A model generated the notes under the pieces. It did no database searches. It worked only from the letters and a program-made list of their open reading frames with translations, and was not told where the DNA came from. From the NCBI GenBank assembly GCA_902798695.1, contig CADBXK010000004.1, positions 1 to 62,471 of the forward strand: a stretch of 62,471 bases of DNA, written 5' to 3'. Made by a program: the position numbers and the translations under genes. This document shows, piece after piece, positions 1-8,538 of the stretch (positions are counted from its first letter, which is position 1; the number at the start of each line of letters is the position of its first letter). The stretch comes from Oscillospiraceae bacterium. GTDB lineage: Bacteria; Bacillota; Clostridia; Oscillospirales; Ruminococcaceae.

Positions 1-152
1 TTAACTATTGGCAAAAATTTTTCTTTGAAGAAAGATTCTAATTCATTTTCTTTAAGATTAGTCATTCCTGCTTCTGCTTTTTCTAATTCTTTTTTCAAAT
101 TTTCATTTTTGTTTACTTCTTCAAAAAACAACTCAACATCTTTCTTAGCCAT
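1..152 (-). CDS. Nif11-like short protein, 3' end cut by window edge
   Basis: An open frame starts at the ATG at 150-152 behind a strong AGGAGGT site and runs off the left edge without a stop, so only about 50 residues are visible. The visible part is charged and helical, with the segment FFEEVNKNENLKKELEKA at about residues 9-26. It resembles the Nif11 domain (hydrophobic-F-x-x-x-V-x-x-D/N-x-x-L-x-x-x-L). Nif11-type leaders often precede RiPP core peptides, but many Nif11 proteins have no known product. The C-terminal part, where a core peptide would lie, is outside the window. It has its own promoter at 227-255. The family call is from pattern only; a generic small coiled-coil protein is the alternative. 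Confidence 0.5.
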   Translation of the reverse strand, partial: MAKKDVELFFEEVNKNENLKKELEKAEAGMTNLKENELESFFKEKFLPIV

Positions 153-226
153 AACCAACAACCTCCTAATATCAATTTAAAATTTACATAAACAGTTATA
201 TATATCACACATAAATATATATTTTT

Positions 227-255
227 ATTGTAACCTATATACATATATATATCAA
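227..255 (-). promoter_or_regulatory. Promoter of the Nif11-like gene
   Basis: On the minus strand there is TTGATA (250-255), a 17-base spacer and TACAAT (227-232), about 75 bases upstream of the start codon. This is a sigma-A type match with a long AT-rich leader. Confidence 0.5.
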
Positions 256-345
256 GTATTTTTGTTTAAAGTTAACCGAAATAAAAAATTATAATAAAAT
301 AACTGTTTCTAAAACATTTTTATTCATGTGTAGAATCTAATAATA

Positions 346-374
346 TTGACTTTAATTAAATAATTTTATATAAT
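346..374 (+). promoter_or_regulatory. Promoter of tRNA-Leu
   Basis: TTGACT (346-351), a 17-base spacer and TATAAT (369-374) end 15 bases before the mature tRNA. This is a near-consensus sigma-A promoter well placed for the tRNA. Confidence 0.75.
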
Positions 375-389
375 TATTTAGTATTTTGT

Positions 390-476
390 GCGGTTATGGC
401 GGAATAGGCAGACGCGCTAGATTCAGGTTCTAGTCGAGGAAACTCGGTGGAGGTTCAAGTCCTCTTAGCCGCACCA
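390..476 (+). tRNA. tRNA-Leu (anticodon CAG)
   Basis: This is an 87-base class II tRNA with a 7-bp acceptor stem (GCGGTTA with TAGCCGC, one G-U pair), a long variable arm and an encoded CCA end. The anticodon loop TTCAGGT between CTAGA and TCTAG gives anticodon CAG, which reads CUG. It is a stand-alone gene with its own promoter and terminator. Confidence 0.96.
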
Positions 477-490
477 CTTTAAAAAATAAC

Positions 491-525
491 AAAAAGCATG
501 CAGTAACTTTACCGCATGCTTTTTG
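491..525 (+). terminator. Terminator after tRNA-Leu
   Basis: AAAAAGCATGC pairs with GCATGCTTTTT around an inner GTAA/TTAC stem, followed by a T-rich stretch. It is symmetric and could also terminate the opposite strand. Confidence 0.85.
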
Positions 526-571
526 TTTAGCATATATTTTTCAACATTATAGGCCATATATGTTGAAAAAA

Positions 572-1573
572 TTACTTCTTTTTCAAATTTTGATTTTTCT
601 GATGTTCTTCAAAATTGTGCTCAACTTCATCCAAATATGTTCTTCCAGATTTTCTAGCATCATCAGCCATTTTAATATAGTCCTTAACCTTATATCCTTC
701 AAATTGATCAATAACATCAATCAAATCACGACAATCAAACCCACGTTTATTAACAATTTCATTGTAAAGATAATTAACATCTTTAAATTTTACATCTGAT
801 TCTTTCAATATATTAAATACATTGTCTATTTCCAATCCACACTCATTAGCCATTTCAATTATACATTTTAATCCATACAATCCAGGACCATTATCTTTTA
901 AATAATTATCAATTTGATCCAAAGTCCAACCAGTATCCTCTATAATATCCGCGCCTACTCCATATCCAGAATACCCTTCACTTTTAAAGTCACTTCTAAA
1001 AAAATCAGTATATGTTTCAGATGCAAACGGACGAATTCGTTTTAATAAAGTCTGCATAGACAAATTCTGTTTTTGTTCATATGTAAATCCCTTATTCACA
1101 AAAATATATAGATCATGCAAGCTCACAAAATTAGCACTCATCAATCCATCAATATCTGACAAATTATCATATTCCATATGCAATGCTTTTACAACATTTA
1201 ATAACTTTTTAAAAACTTCTCCTTGAGATATGTTATTATGTTTGTGAGACACCCAATGATTACCCATAAATGTAGATAATTTATATAAATAATCAAAATT
1301 AATAGAATTATCATGATCCAAAATATCTCTCATTTGATTAAAACTCAATCCACTATTATGTACGAACGCTGCATATGTCATAATTGGTATATTATTTTCT
1401 ATTAAGTATACAAATCGCGGATCTATTTGATTATTATTCTGCTGAGCCACTTCTTGCTCCGATAAATGATCTTCTTCATTGTTAGCACTCACAATACTGG
1501 AAGATATTGACGCAAAAGCCATACTGCTTGCAACAATAACTGCTAAAAATTTTTTTAAATTTTTAAAACTCAT
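572..1573 (-). CDS. Secreted protein with ~32-residue helical repeats, unknown function
   Basis: I do not recognise a family. The 333-residue product starts with a classical signal peptide (KNLKK, then a hydrophobic stretch to about residue 30, SANN), so it is probably exported. The mature part is acidic and helical and contains repeated units of about 32 residues that begin with glycine and an aromatic or aliphatic residue, near 75, 215, 246, 278 and 310, with a looser copy near 162. The ATG at 1573 was chosen because AGGAG lies 8 bases upstream; an in-frame GTG at 1579 would place the site too close. No lipobox, transmembrane anchor or cell-wall binding motif is visible. It is monocistronic between tRNA-Leu and the comM-like gene. 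Confidence 0.85.
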   Translation of the reverse strand: MSFKNLKKFLAVIVASSMAFASISSSIVSANNEEDHLSEQEVAQQNNNQIDPRFVYLIENNIPIMTYAAFVHNSGLSFNQMRDILDHDNSINFDYLYKLSTFMGNHWVSHKHNNISQGEVFKKLLNVVKALHMEYDNLSDIDGLMSANFVSLHDLYIFVNKGFTYEQKQNLSMQTLLKRIRPFASETYTDFFRSDFKSEGYSGYGVGADIIEDTGWTLDQIDNYLKDNGPGLYGLKCIIEMANECGLEIDNVFNILKESDVKFKDVNYLYNEIVNKRGFDCRDLIDVIDQFEGYKVKDYIKMADDARKSGRTYLDEVEHNFEEHQKNQNLKKK

Positions 1574-1708
1574 AAACACATCTCCTAACTAACCTAACAA
1601 TCTCACAACGCTGTGTGTAATGAGTTTAGCACATCAAACGCGGCAATTCAACAAAAACGACAAAATATTAACAAAATAGTCATAATTTAACATACAAATC
1701 TATATAAA

Positions 1709-3235
1709 TCAATGTCTCCAATATTTTCTATCCATGCTGCGATACTGAATAGCCTCTGCAACATGATTACTTTCAATGTTTCTATGATTATCCAAATCGG
1801 CAATAGTTCGAGCAATTTTTAATATTCCGTCATAAGCTCTAGCCGATAACCCCATTCTATCAAAAGCATTTTTCATCATAGTTTTTGCAGAATCAGTCAA
1901 AACACAATATTTTCTCAATTGAGAACTAGGCAATCTAGCATTGCTAAAGAATTTATGATTCTTGTAACGCTCACGTTGAATTTGACGTGCTTTTTCCACA
2001 CGAATTCTAATTTGCTCAGAAGTTTCTTCTTTTTGTTCTACTGTTAAGTCATTAAATTTAACGGGAGCAACATCAATATGAATATCCAACCTGTCCAATA
2101 ATGGCCCCGATACTTTTGATAAATACTGATCAACTTTAAAGTATGAACAACTACATTCTCTACTTGGATGTCCAAAATAGCCACAAGGACAAGGGTTCAT
2201 AGCTGCAACCACCATTATTGAACAAGGATATGTGACACTAACAGCTGCTCTAGTTATGGTTATACTTTCATCTTCAATTGGCTGTCTCAAAATCTCTTTA
2301 ACATCTCTTTTAAATTCAGGTAATTCATCTAAAAATAAAACACCATTATGAGCCATAGATATTTCTCCCGGTTTAACATTCGTTCCTCCACCTGAAAGTC
2401 CAGCTGTAGAAATTGTATGGTGAGGTGCTCTAAATGGTCTAGTTGTTATCAAAGGTTTTTTGCCAGAGATTTTCCCAGCAATAGAATGAACATTAGTAAC
2501 TTCAATTGCCTCTTCAAAACTAAGTTTAGGCAAAATGGTAGGTAATCTTTTAGCAAGCATACTTTTTCCAGCACCGGGGGGACCAATCAACAACACGTTA
2601 TGACCTCCAGCAGCAGCAATTTCCAAAGCTCTCTTAGCGAATTTTTGACCTTTAACATCACTAAAATCAACATCAAATTTACCACAATTGAAATATCTAT
2701 CTTCACAAACCATAGGAGAAAGACAATCTTCGCCCTTAAGAAACCTAACTAATTCAGATATATTTTTTACTCCAAACACATTTATTCCTTTAACAACACT
2801 AGCTTCATAGGCATTATCAGCAGGAACAAACACATTTTCAAAGCCCATTTTTTGTGACTTAATAACCATAGGTAAAATTCCAGAACATCTTCTAACATCC
2901 CCGCCCAAAGACAATTCTCCAAAAAAACAAGAATTTTCAAAATTCACATTAATTTGCCCACTAGACCGCATAATTCCCAATAATATGGGCAAATCATATA
3001 ATGGACCAACTTTTTTTATATCCGCAGGAGCCAAATTAATAATTATTCTGCCTGTAGGAAAATCAAATCCACAATTTTTCAGAGAAGCCCTAACCCTCTC
3101 TCTGCTTTCTTTAACAGCAGCATCTGGCAAACCAACTAACTCAAAGGTTGGCATACCAACTGAAACATCAACCTCAATTGTAATAATATAAGCACTCAAT
3201 CCAACTAATCCCATACTGCTAATCTTACAAAGCAT
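1709..3235 (-). CDS. YifB/ComM-family Mg-chelatase-like AAA+ ATPase
   Basis: The 508-residue protein matches the full length of the ComM/YifB family. The N-terminal ChlI-like domain (about 1-170) has the typical VGMPTFELVGLPDAAVKES. A Walker A motif GPPGAGKS lies near residue 218, followed by a Walker B region (VLFLDELPEF), a cysteine-rich NPCPCGYFGHP segment and a C-terminal Mg-chelatase helical domain. In naturally competent Gram-negatives ComM is a hexameric helicase that promotes branch migration during integration of transformed DNA; in Firmicutes its role is less clear. It is monocistronic and transcribed away from the LCP gene. A 206-bp divergent region upstream carries the promoters. 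Confidence 0.93.
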   Translation of the reverse strand: MLCKISSMGLVGLSAYIITIEVDVSVGMPTFELVGLPDAAVKESRERVRASLKNCGFDFPTGRIIINLAPADIKKVGPLYDLPILLGIMRSSGQINVNFENSCFFGELSLGGDVRRCSGILPMVIKSQKMGFENVFVPADNAYEASVVKGINVFGVKNISELVRFLKGEDCLSPMVCEDRYFNCGKFDVDFSDVKGQKFAKRALEIAAAGGHNVLLIGPPGAGKSMLAKRLPTILPKLSFEEAIEVTNVHSIAGKISGKKPLITTRPFRAPHHTISTAGLSGGGTNVKPGEISMAHNGVLFLDELPEFKRDVKEILRQPIEDESITITRAAVSVTYPCSIMVVAAMNPCPCGYFGHPSRECSCSYFKVDQYLSKVSGPLLDRLDIHIDVAPVKFNDLTVEQKEETSEQIRIRVEKARQIQRERYKNHKFFSNARLPSSQLRKYCVLTDSAKTMMKNAFDRMGLSARAYDGILKIARTIADLDNHRNIESNHVAEAIQYRSMDRKYWRH

Positions 3236-3315
3236 AGCATCTACAACTCCTCATAAATTAGAAATAATTTGTAATTAACAACGAAAAATATTATAATATA
3301 AAATATGATTGCACG

Positions 3316-3325
3316 CAACGCGTTG
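3316..3325. repeat. 10-bp perfect palindrome between divergent genes
   Basis: CAACGCGTTG sits in the AT-rich region between the divergent comM-like and LCP genes. Its GC-rich core stands out from the surroundings and could be an operator half-site or chance. Confidence 0.3.
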
Positions 3326-3441
3326 TTGTTTGCATTAAATTAAAAATAATGTAAATGTTGCATTAACATTTTTATATGAACTTAACCCATAAAAGTATAA
3401 AATATAAATATATTGAAACACAAGAGAGGTGTGCTACATAA

Positions 3442-4611
3442 ATGTATAAAAAACCACATAAACAAAAAAAACCATACAAATATATGTCCCCTAGAGAGCG
3501 TAGACATCACCAAAATAAAAGATCCAATAACTCAATTAAAGCATCAAACATTTCACGTAATCCAAAACGCCATAAACGCATTAAACTAAAAAGACTAATA
3601 TTAATAAGCACAATTATGCTACTAATTTTAATAATATTTTTTGTAATCGCTTATGCAATTTCAATTATCTCAAAATTTCAACATGAAGGTATTGATACAA
3701 ATGATATTGGAATAGATGAAGAACTGTTTTCCAAAGACGAATTAGGAATAACCAATATAGCTCTTTTAGGAGTAGACGATAATGGAACATCAGATGCAAT
3801 AATAATTGCCAGCATAGATACAAATAGCAAAAAGATTAAAATGATTTCTATTTTAAGAGATAGTTTGGTTAAAGTTGAACCAAAAAATAAAAAATCATAC
3901 TATACTAAAATAAATGAAGCATATGGTAATGGTGGAGTTGAAACAACTCTACGTGCAATAAATAGTAATTTTAATTTAAATGTAAAAGACTATATTTCAA
4001 TTAAGTTTGATGGTTTAGCAAGAATTATAGATAAAATTGACGGAATAGATGTTAATATAACCGCTGAAGAATCAAAACACATAAACGGTTTAATTGCTAG
4101 CACTCAAGGTCACGAAAGTTGTCCGCAAATTGAAGGATATGGTGATGTACGCTTAAATGGAATACAAGCAATTGAATATGCAAGAATACGAAAAAAATTA
4201 AATCAAAATGGCCAACGTGATGATTATGGCAGAACTGATAGACAAAGATTGGTTTTAGAAACAATATTAAAAAAAGTAAAACAAACGCCATACAATGAAA
4301 TTCCAGATCTAATTGACACATTTCTTCCATATATGAAAACATCACTAAGTTTAAATAAGATTTTAAGTCTGTCAAAAATACTAAAAAGTGATGAACTATC
4401 TATATCACAAACAAGAGTTCCAATGGTAGAATACACAATAAATGAAGGTTACAACCATACAGTTAATGGAACAAGTAAATCCACAGTATATTATAATTTA
4501 AAATATGCTGGTAAATTAATAAATGCTTTCATATACGATGATATTTCTCCTGAAGATTATATGACAGAACATCCCCCCGTTTTAACTGGAGGCCCTCTAG
4601 ATAATCGTTAA
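3442..4611 (+). CDS. LytR-CpsA-Psr (LCP) family protein
   Basis: This is a 389-residue type II membrane protein. It has a long basic cytoplasmic tail (1-50), one transmembrane helix at about 52-76, then an extracellular LCP domain from about residue 100. The LCP signature is clear: LLGVDDNGTSDAIIIASI, then SILRDS (conserved Arg139-Asp140) and later YARIRK with GRTDRQRLVLE. LCP enzymes transfer undecaprenyl-linked glycopolymers such as teichoic acid or capsule onto peptidoglycan outside the membrane. No glycopolymer synthesis genes are adjacent, so the substrate cannot be inferred. A GAGAGG ribosome site precedes the ATG and a strong terminator follows. Confidence 0.93.
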   Translation: MYKKPHKQKKPYKYMSPRERRHHQNKRSNNSIKASNISRNPKRHKRIKLKRLILISTIMLLILIIFFVIAYAISIISKFQHEGIDTNDIGIDEELFSKDELGITNIALLGVDDNGTSDAIIIASIDTNSKKIKMISILRDSLVKVEPKNKKSYYTKINEAYGNGGVETTLRAINSNFNLNVKDYISIKFDGLARIIDKIDGIDVNITAEESKHINGLIASTQGHESCPQIEGYGDVRLNGIQAIEYARIRKKLNQNGQRDDYGRTDRQRLVLETILKKVKQTPYNEIPDLIDTFLPYMKTSLSLNKILSLSKILKSDELSISQTRVPMVEYTINEGYNHTVNGTSKSTVYYNLKYAGKLINAFIYDDISPEDYMTEHPPVLTGGPLDNR

Positions 4612-4613
4612 CC

Positions 4614-4655
4614 AAAAAGACCTTACTGCAATCAACTTGTAGTAAGGTCTTTTTG
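4614..4655 (+). terminator. Terminator after LCP gene
   Basis: AAAAAGACCTTACT and AGTAAGGTCTTTTT form a 14-bp stem with a 13-base loop, followed by a T-rich run. Confidence 0.88.
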
Positions 4656-4763
4656 TGTTTTGTTTAAAATAAACTGAAATAATCTCAATACATAATGCAG
4701 TAGAAATTTAATAAAATTTTGTTTATAATAGTAAGTATAAAAAACTATTAAGGACGGAAAATC

Positions 4764-5894
4764 ATGTATTATTTTGATAATGCTTCAACAACCAAAGTTT
4801 TAAAACAAGCAGCTGATGCTTCACTAAAATGTATGATCGAAACATATGGTAATCCATCATCTCTACATAAAATGGGAGTAGAAGCGGAAGACATTTTAAA
4901 CTCCTCTAGAAAATTAATAGCAAATGTTTTCAATTGTAAATACGAGGAAATAATTTTCACATCATGTGCAACCGAAAGCACAAACATTGCAATTTTAGGT
5001 GCAGCATACAGCAAAAAAAGAACAGGAAATAGAATAATAACAACAACAATAGAACATGCAGCAACAGCTCAATGCATAAATCACCTTGAAAATAATGGAT
5101 TCGAAATAATAAGAATACATCCAACCAATGGCAAATATTATGCTAAAGATATAATAGATGCCATTGACGATAAAACCATACTAATAAGCGTCATGCACGT
5201 AAATAATGAAAATGGTCTAATTTTGCCTATCGAAGAAATTGCAAAAGAAGCTAAAAGAAAAAATTCAAATATACTAATTCACGTAGATGCTGTTCAATCT
5301 TTTTGCAAAATTCCAATAAATACGAATAAAATTCCAATAGACCTCGCATCCATTTCCGGACACAAAATCAACGCTCCAAAAGGAATTGGTGCTTTATATA
5401 TGCGTAAAGGCACAAAAATTCAACGTCATAGTTTTGGAGGACCTCAAGAAAACAACTTACGTCCCGGAACAGAGGCTTTACCATCAATAGCTGCTTTTGG
5501 AATTGCTACTAAAATCAACTTTGAAAACATGAACGAATCCATAGAGCACTACAAAATACTAAAAAACCACCTTTTAGAAAGAATAGAAAACAACCCAGAA
5601 ATATTATTAAACTCATCAGATAATTGTGTTCCATACATAATAAATATATCCATTAAAGGAATCCGTTCTGAGATAATGCTACACTTTTTAGAAGAAAAAG
5701 GTTTTTGTGTCTCATCAGGATCAGCATGTTCAAAGTCTAAAAAAAGTGGAGTATTACAAAGTGTGGGATATTCCAAACAGCGAGAAGACTGTGCAATAAG
5801 AATAAGTTTTTCGAGAGAAAACACAATAAATCAAATAGATTTGCTTTTAGATGCAATAGAAGCTGGACAAAAATCACTAATCAAAGCATATTAA
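4764..5894 (+). CDS. Cysteine desulfurase (NifS/IscS family)
   Basis: This 376-residue PLP enzyme has all family landmarks: YFDNASTT at the N-terminus, His98 in TIEHAA, Asp175 in HVDAVQS, the PLP lysine in SGHKINAPKG (Lys201) and the catalytic cysteine in VSSGSACS (Cys322). It converts cysteine to alanine and passes persulfide sulfur to acceptors. The next gene is thiI. In Bacillus a dedicated desulfurase (NifZ) sits next to ThiI and supplies sulfur for 4-thiouridine, so the same partnership is inferred here rather than general Fe-S assembly; no iscU/sufU lies nearby. An AAGGA site lies 9 bases before the ATG. Confidence 0.94.
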   Translation: MYYFDNASTTKVLKQAADASLKCMIETYGNPSSLHKMGVEAEDILNSSRKLIANVFNCKYEEIIFTSCATESTNIAILGAAYSKKRTGNRIITTTIEHAATAQCINHLENNGFEIIRIHPTNGKYYAKDIIDAIDDKTILISVMHVNNENGLILPIEEIAKEAKRKNSNILIHVDAVQSFCKIPINTNKIPIDLASISGHKINAPKGIGALYMRKGTKIQRHSFGGPQENNLRPGTEALPSIAAFGIATKINFENMNESIEHYKILKNHLLERIENNPEILLNSSDNCVPYIINISIKGIRSEIMLHFLEEKGFCVSSGSACSKSKKSGVLQSVGYSKQREDCAIRISFSRENTINQIDLLLDAIEAGQKSLIKAY

Positions 5895-5920
5895 ACCAAA
5901 CTTATGAATGTTTTCTCCTC

Positions 5921-5949
5921 TTGTAATAAATATAAAAACGGTGTATCAT
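5921..5949 (+). promoter_or_regulatory. Promoter upstream of thiI
   Basis: TTGTAA (5921-5926), a 17-base spacer and TATCAT (5944-5949) lie 34 bases before the thiI start. thiI may be transcribed separately as well as with the desulfurase gene. Confidence 0.45.
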
Positions 5950-5983
5950 TGTATTCATAAAATAATAATAAAGGAATTAAAAA

Positions 5984-7174
5984 ATGAAAGAAGTTATTTT
6001 AATTAAAGAGGGCGAGATTGCCCTAAAAGGTTTAAACCGCTCAAATTTTGAAATTCGTCTTTTAAAAAATATAAAACAAAGACTTAAATTTTTAGGTAAT
6101 TTTAAATATGAATATGCTCAATCAACACTAACTATAGAGCCTCTAGAAGAATGTGATATGCAAATAGTTGCAGAAAAAATCTCAACAGTTTTTGGAATAG
6201 CATCATATTCACTAGCTGCAAGTTCAGAAAAAGATTTTACAACCATAAAAGAAATCGCTAAAAAATATCTCAAAGAACATTTAACGCAGTGTAAAACCTT
6301 CAAAGTTGAAGCTCGTAGATCGGACAAAAAATTTCCTTTGAAATCACCTCAAATATGTGCGCAAATGGGTGAATTTTTGATAAATGAATTTTCAAATTTA
6401 ACGGTAGATGTTCATAACCCTGATACTATAGTCAGAGTAGAAATTCGTGATAAAGCTGCATATATATATGCAAAAAGATTGCCTGGCGCTGGCGGAATTC
6501 CTCAAGGATGTGGCGGAGATGGAATGCTCCTAATATCAGGAGGAATAGACAGTCCAGTAGCTGGATGGATGATGGCAAAAAGAGGCCTAAAACTACAAGC
6601 AGTTCATTTTATAAGTCCACCATACACCAGTGAGCGTGCGTTAAAAAAGGTAGAAAAATTGCTTTCAATAATGTGTAAGTGGTGTGATTGCATTCCGTTT
6701 CATTGTGTGAATTTTACTGAATTTCAGGAAGAAATCCGTAATAAATGCCCTAACGATTTATTTACAATAATTATGAGACGCATGATGATGAAAATTTCCC
6801 AAAAAATAATTCAAAATCAAAACACGCAAGGATATTGTAATATTCAAACTATGGTTACAGGTGAAAGTTTAGGTCAAGTAGCAAGTCAAACCCTAGGCGC
6901 AATGGTTTGCACAGATGCAGCTTGCAATATGCCTGTTCTAAGGCCTTTAATAGGAATGGACAAATCAGAAATTGTTAACATTTCAAAAGACATAGAAACC
7001 TTTGAAACTTCCATTTTACCATATGAAGATTGCTGCACGGTGTTCACTCCAAAGCATCCAAAAACCAAACCAAGACTCAGTGACATAGAACGTGCCGAGA
7101 GCAAATTAAATATTGATGGGCTAATACAAAATGCGTTGGAAAAAACCAAATTTTATCTCATACGTGAAGAATAA
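5984..7174 (+). CDS. thiI: tRNA 4-thiouridine synthase ThiI
   Basis: The 396-residue enzyme has an N-terminal ferredoxin-like plus THUMP region (about 60-165) and a C-terminal PP-loop ATPase domain with SGGIDSPVAGWM at about 185. It adenylates U8 of tRNAs and transfers persulfide sulfur to form s4U, a near-UV sensor. The C-terminal rhodanese domain of the E. coli enzyme is absent, which is normal for Firmicutes, where the neighbouring desulfurase delivers sulfur directly. An AAGGAA site precedes the ATG. cinA follows after a stem-loop. Confidence 0.96.
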   Translation: MKEVILIKEGEIALKGLNRSNFEIRLLKNIKQRLKFLGNFKYEYAQSTLTIEPLEECDMQIVAEKISTVFGIASYSLAASSEKDFTTIKEIAKKYLKEHLTQCKTFKVEARRSDKKFPLKSPQICAQMGEFLINEFSNLTVDVHNPDTIVRVEIRDKAAYIYAKRLPGAGGIPQGCGGDGMLLISGGIDSPVAGWMMAKRGLKLQAVHFISPPYTSERALKKVEKLLSIMCKWCDCIPFHCVNFTEFQEEIRNKCPNDLFTIIMRRMMMKISQKIIQNQNTQGYCNIQTMVTGESLGQVASQTLGAMVCTDAACNMPVLRPLIGMDKSEIVNISKDIETFETSILPYEDCCTVFTPKHPKTKPRLSDIERAESKLNIDGLIQNALEKTKFYLIREE

Positions 7175-7188
7175 AATTTATTAAAAAC

Positions 7189-7231
7189 ATATCTGAGAAA
7201 AGATTACCATGCGTAAATTTTTCTCAGATAT
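7189..7231 (+). terminator. Stem-loop between thiI and cinA
   Basis: ATATCTGAGAAAA pairs with TTTTCTCAGATAT (13 bp, 17-base loop). No continuous T-run follows, so it may be a weak terminator or an RNA-stabilising hairpin rather than a full stop. Confidence 0.5.
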
Positions 7232-7274
7232 TATAGATTTAAAAGTGTTTTTGTAACAAAAGAAAGGACCTATT

Positions 7275-8519
7275 ATGAATTCAGAAATCATAACAATTGG
7301 AACAGAACTTTTGGTTGGAAATATATTAAATACTAACGCAAAATATCTATCTGAGGAGCTAACAACATTAGGTTTTAATATTTCAAAACACACAACAATT
7401 GATGATAATGCTTATAATTTAGAAACTGCATTTAAAGATGCTTTATTAAAAAATGATTTAATAATTTTAACCGGTGGATTAGGCCCAACAAAAGATGACT
7501 TAACAAAAGAGACTGTTGCCAAAGCATTATGTAAAAATCTAATTGAAGATACACAAGCAAGGGAAAAAATAAATGCATATTTTCAAGCAAAGCAAATCGA
7601 GATAACCCCAAACAACTATAAACAGTCTTTAGTAATAGAAGGTTCCACCATTTTTTATAACAACAAAGGGACAGCTCCTGGGATGGCTATAAAGTATAAT
7701 AACAAATACATAATTCTGTTGCCTGGTCCCCCAAAAGAGCTCATCACAATGTTTGAAAAGGATGTAAAAAAATATCTTTTACAATTAACAAATCAAATAA
7801 TTCTATCTAAAGATATCCACTTGTTTGGAATAGAAGAAGCCAAAGTAGATCAAATTCTTTCTGACATTTTATCAAATGCCAATCCATATATAGGCATATA
7901 TTCAAAAACCGGCGAAATTACAATTCGAATAGCTGCATATGCCTCCCACAAAGACACATGCGAACATTTAATTAACAATATTTTAGATATAATAAAAACA
8001 CGGCTTAATGAGTTTATATATGGAATAGACATTAGCAGTATGCAAAACGCACTAGTTAAAACTGCAATTAAATCAAACAAAAAAATTGCTGTTGCAGAAA
8101 GTTGCACAGGTGGATTAATAGCATCTGAAATAGTTTCAATTAGTGGCTCTAGCAATTGTTTTAACTGTGGGATAGTTTGCTATTCAAATGAAATGAAAGA
8201 ACAAATTCTGGGCGTTGAAAAAGAAACGTTGTCTCAATTTAGTGCTGTTAGTCCACAAGTTGCAAAACAAATGGCACAGGGTGTTCGTAAGATAGCAAAA
8301 GCAGATATCGGTATATCAACCACTGGCATTGCCGGACCAACTAGCCAAGATGATAATAAACCTGTAGGCCTTGTTTATGTTGGAATATCTACCTCCAAAA
8401 ACACAAGTGTATATAAATTGCTTCTTTCTAACGGTCAACCTAATGAAAGGCAAAAAATACGTAAAATTTCAGCGCTATTTGCCATGAATGAAGCCAGAAA
8501 AGCAATATTAAATAATTAA
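7275..8519 (+). CDS. cinA: CinA family protein (nicotinamide-nucleotide amidase type)
   Basis: The 414-residue protein has the usual two-domain architecture. The N-terminal MoaB/MogA-like (COG1058) domain starts with EIITIGTELLVGNILNTNA and contains LTGGLGPTKDD. The C-terminal PncC-like domain carries AESCTGGLIASE and STTGIAGP. Family members deamidate NMN and/or hydrolyse ADP-ribose in pyridine nucleotide salvage; the name comes from competence induction. The AAAGGA site and ATG fit well. The YhfC-type gene starts 19 bases after the stop, so the two are probably cotranscribed. Confidence 0.95.
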   Translation: MNSEIITIGTELLVGNILNTNAKYLSEELTTLGFNISKHTTIDDNAYNLETAFKDALLKNDLIILTGGLGPTKDDLTKETVAKALCKNLIEDTQAREKINAYFQAKQIEITPNNYKQSLVIEGSTIFYNNKGTAPGMAIKYNNKYIILLPGPPKELITMFEKDVKKYLLQLTNQIILSKDIHLFGIEEAKVDQILSDILSNANPYIGIYSKTGEITIRIAAYASHKDTCEHLINNILDIIKTRLNEFIYGIDISSMQNALVKTAIKSNKKIAVAESCTGGLIASEIVSISGSSNCFNCGIVCYSNEMKEQILGVEKETLSQFSAVSPQVAKQMAQGVRKIAKADIGISTTGIAGPTSQDDNKPVGLVYVGISTSKNTSVYKLLLSNGQPNERQKIRKISALFAMNEARKAILNN

Positions 8520-8538
8520 AAAAAGGAGTTAACATATA

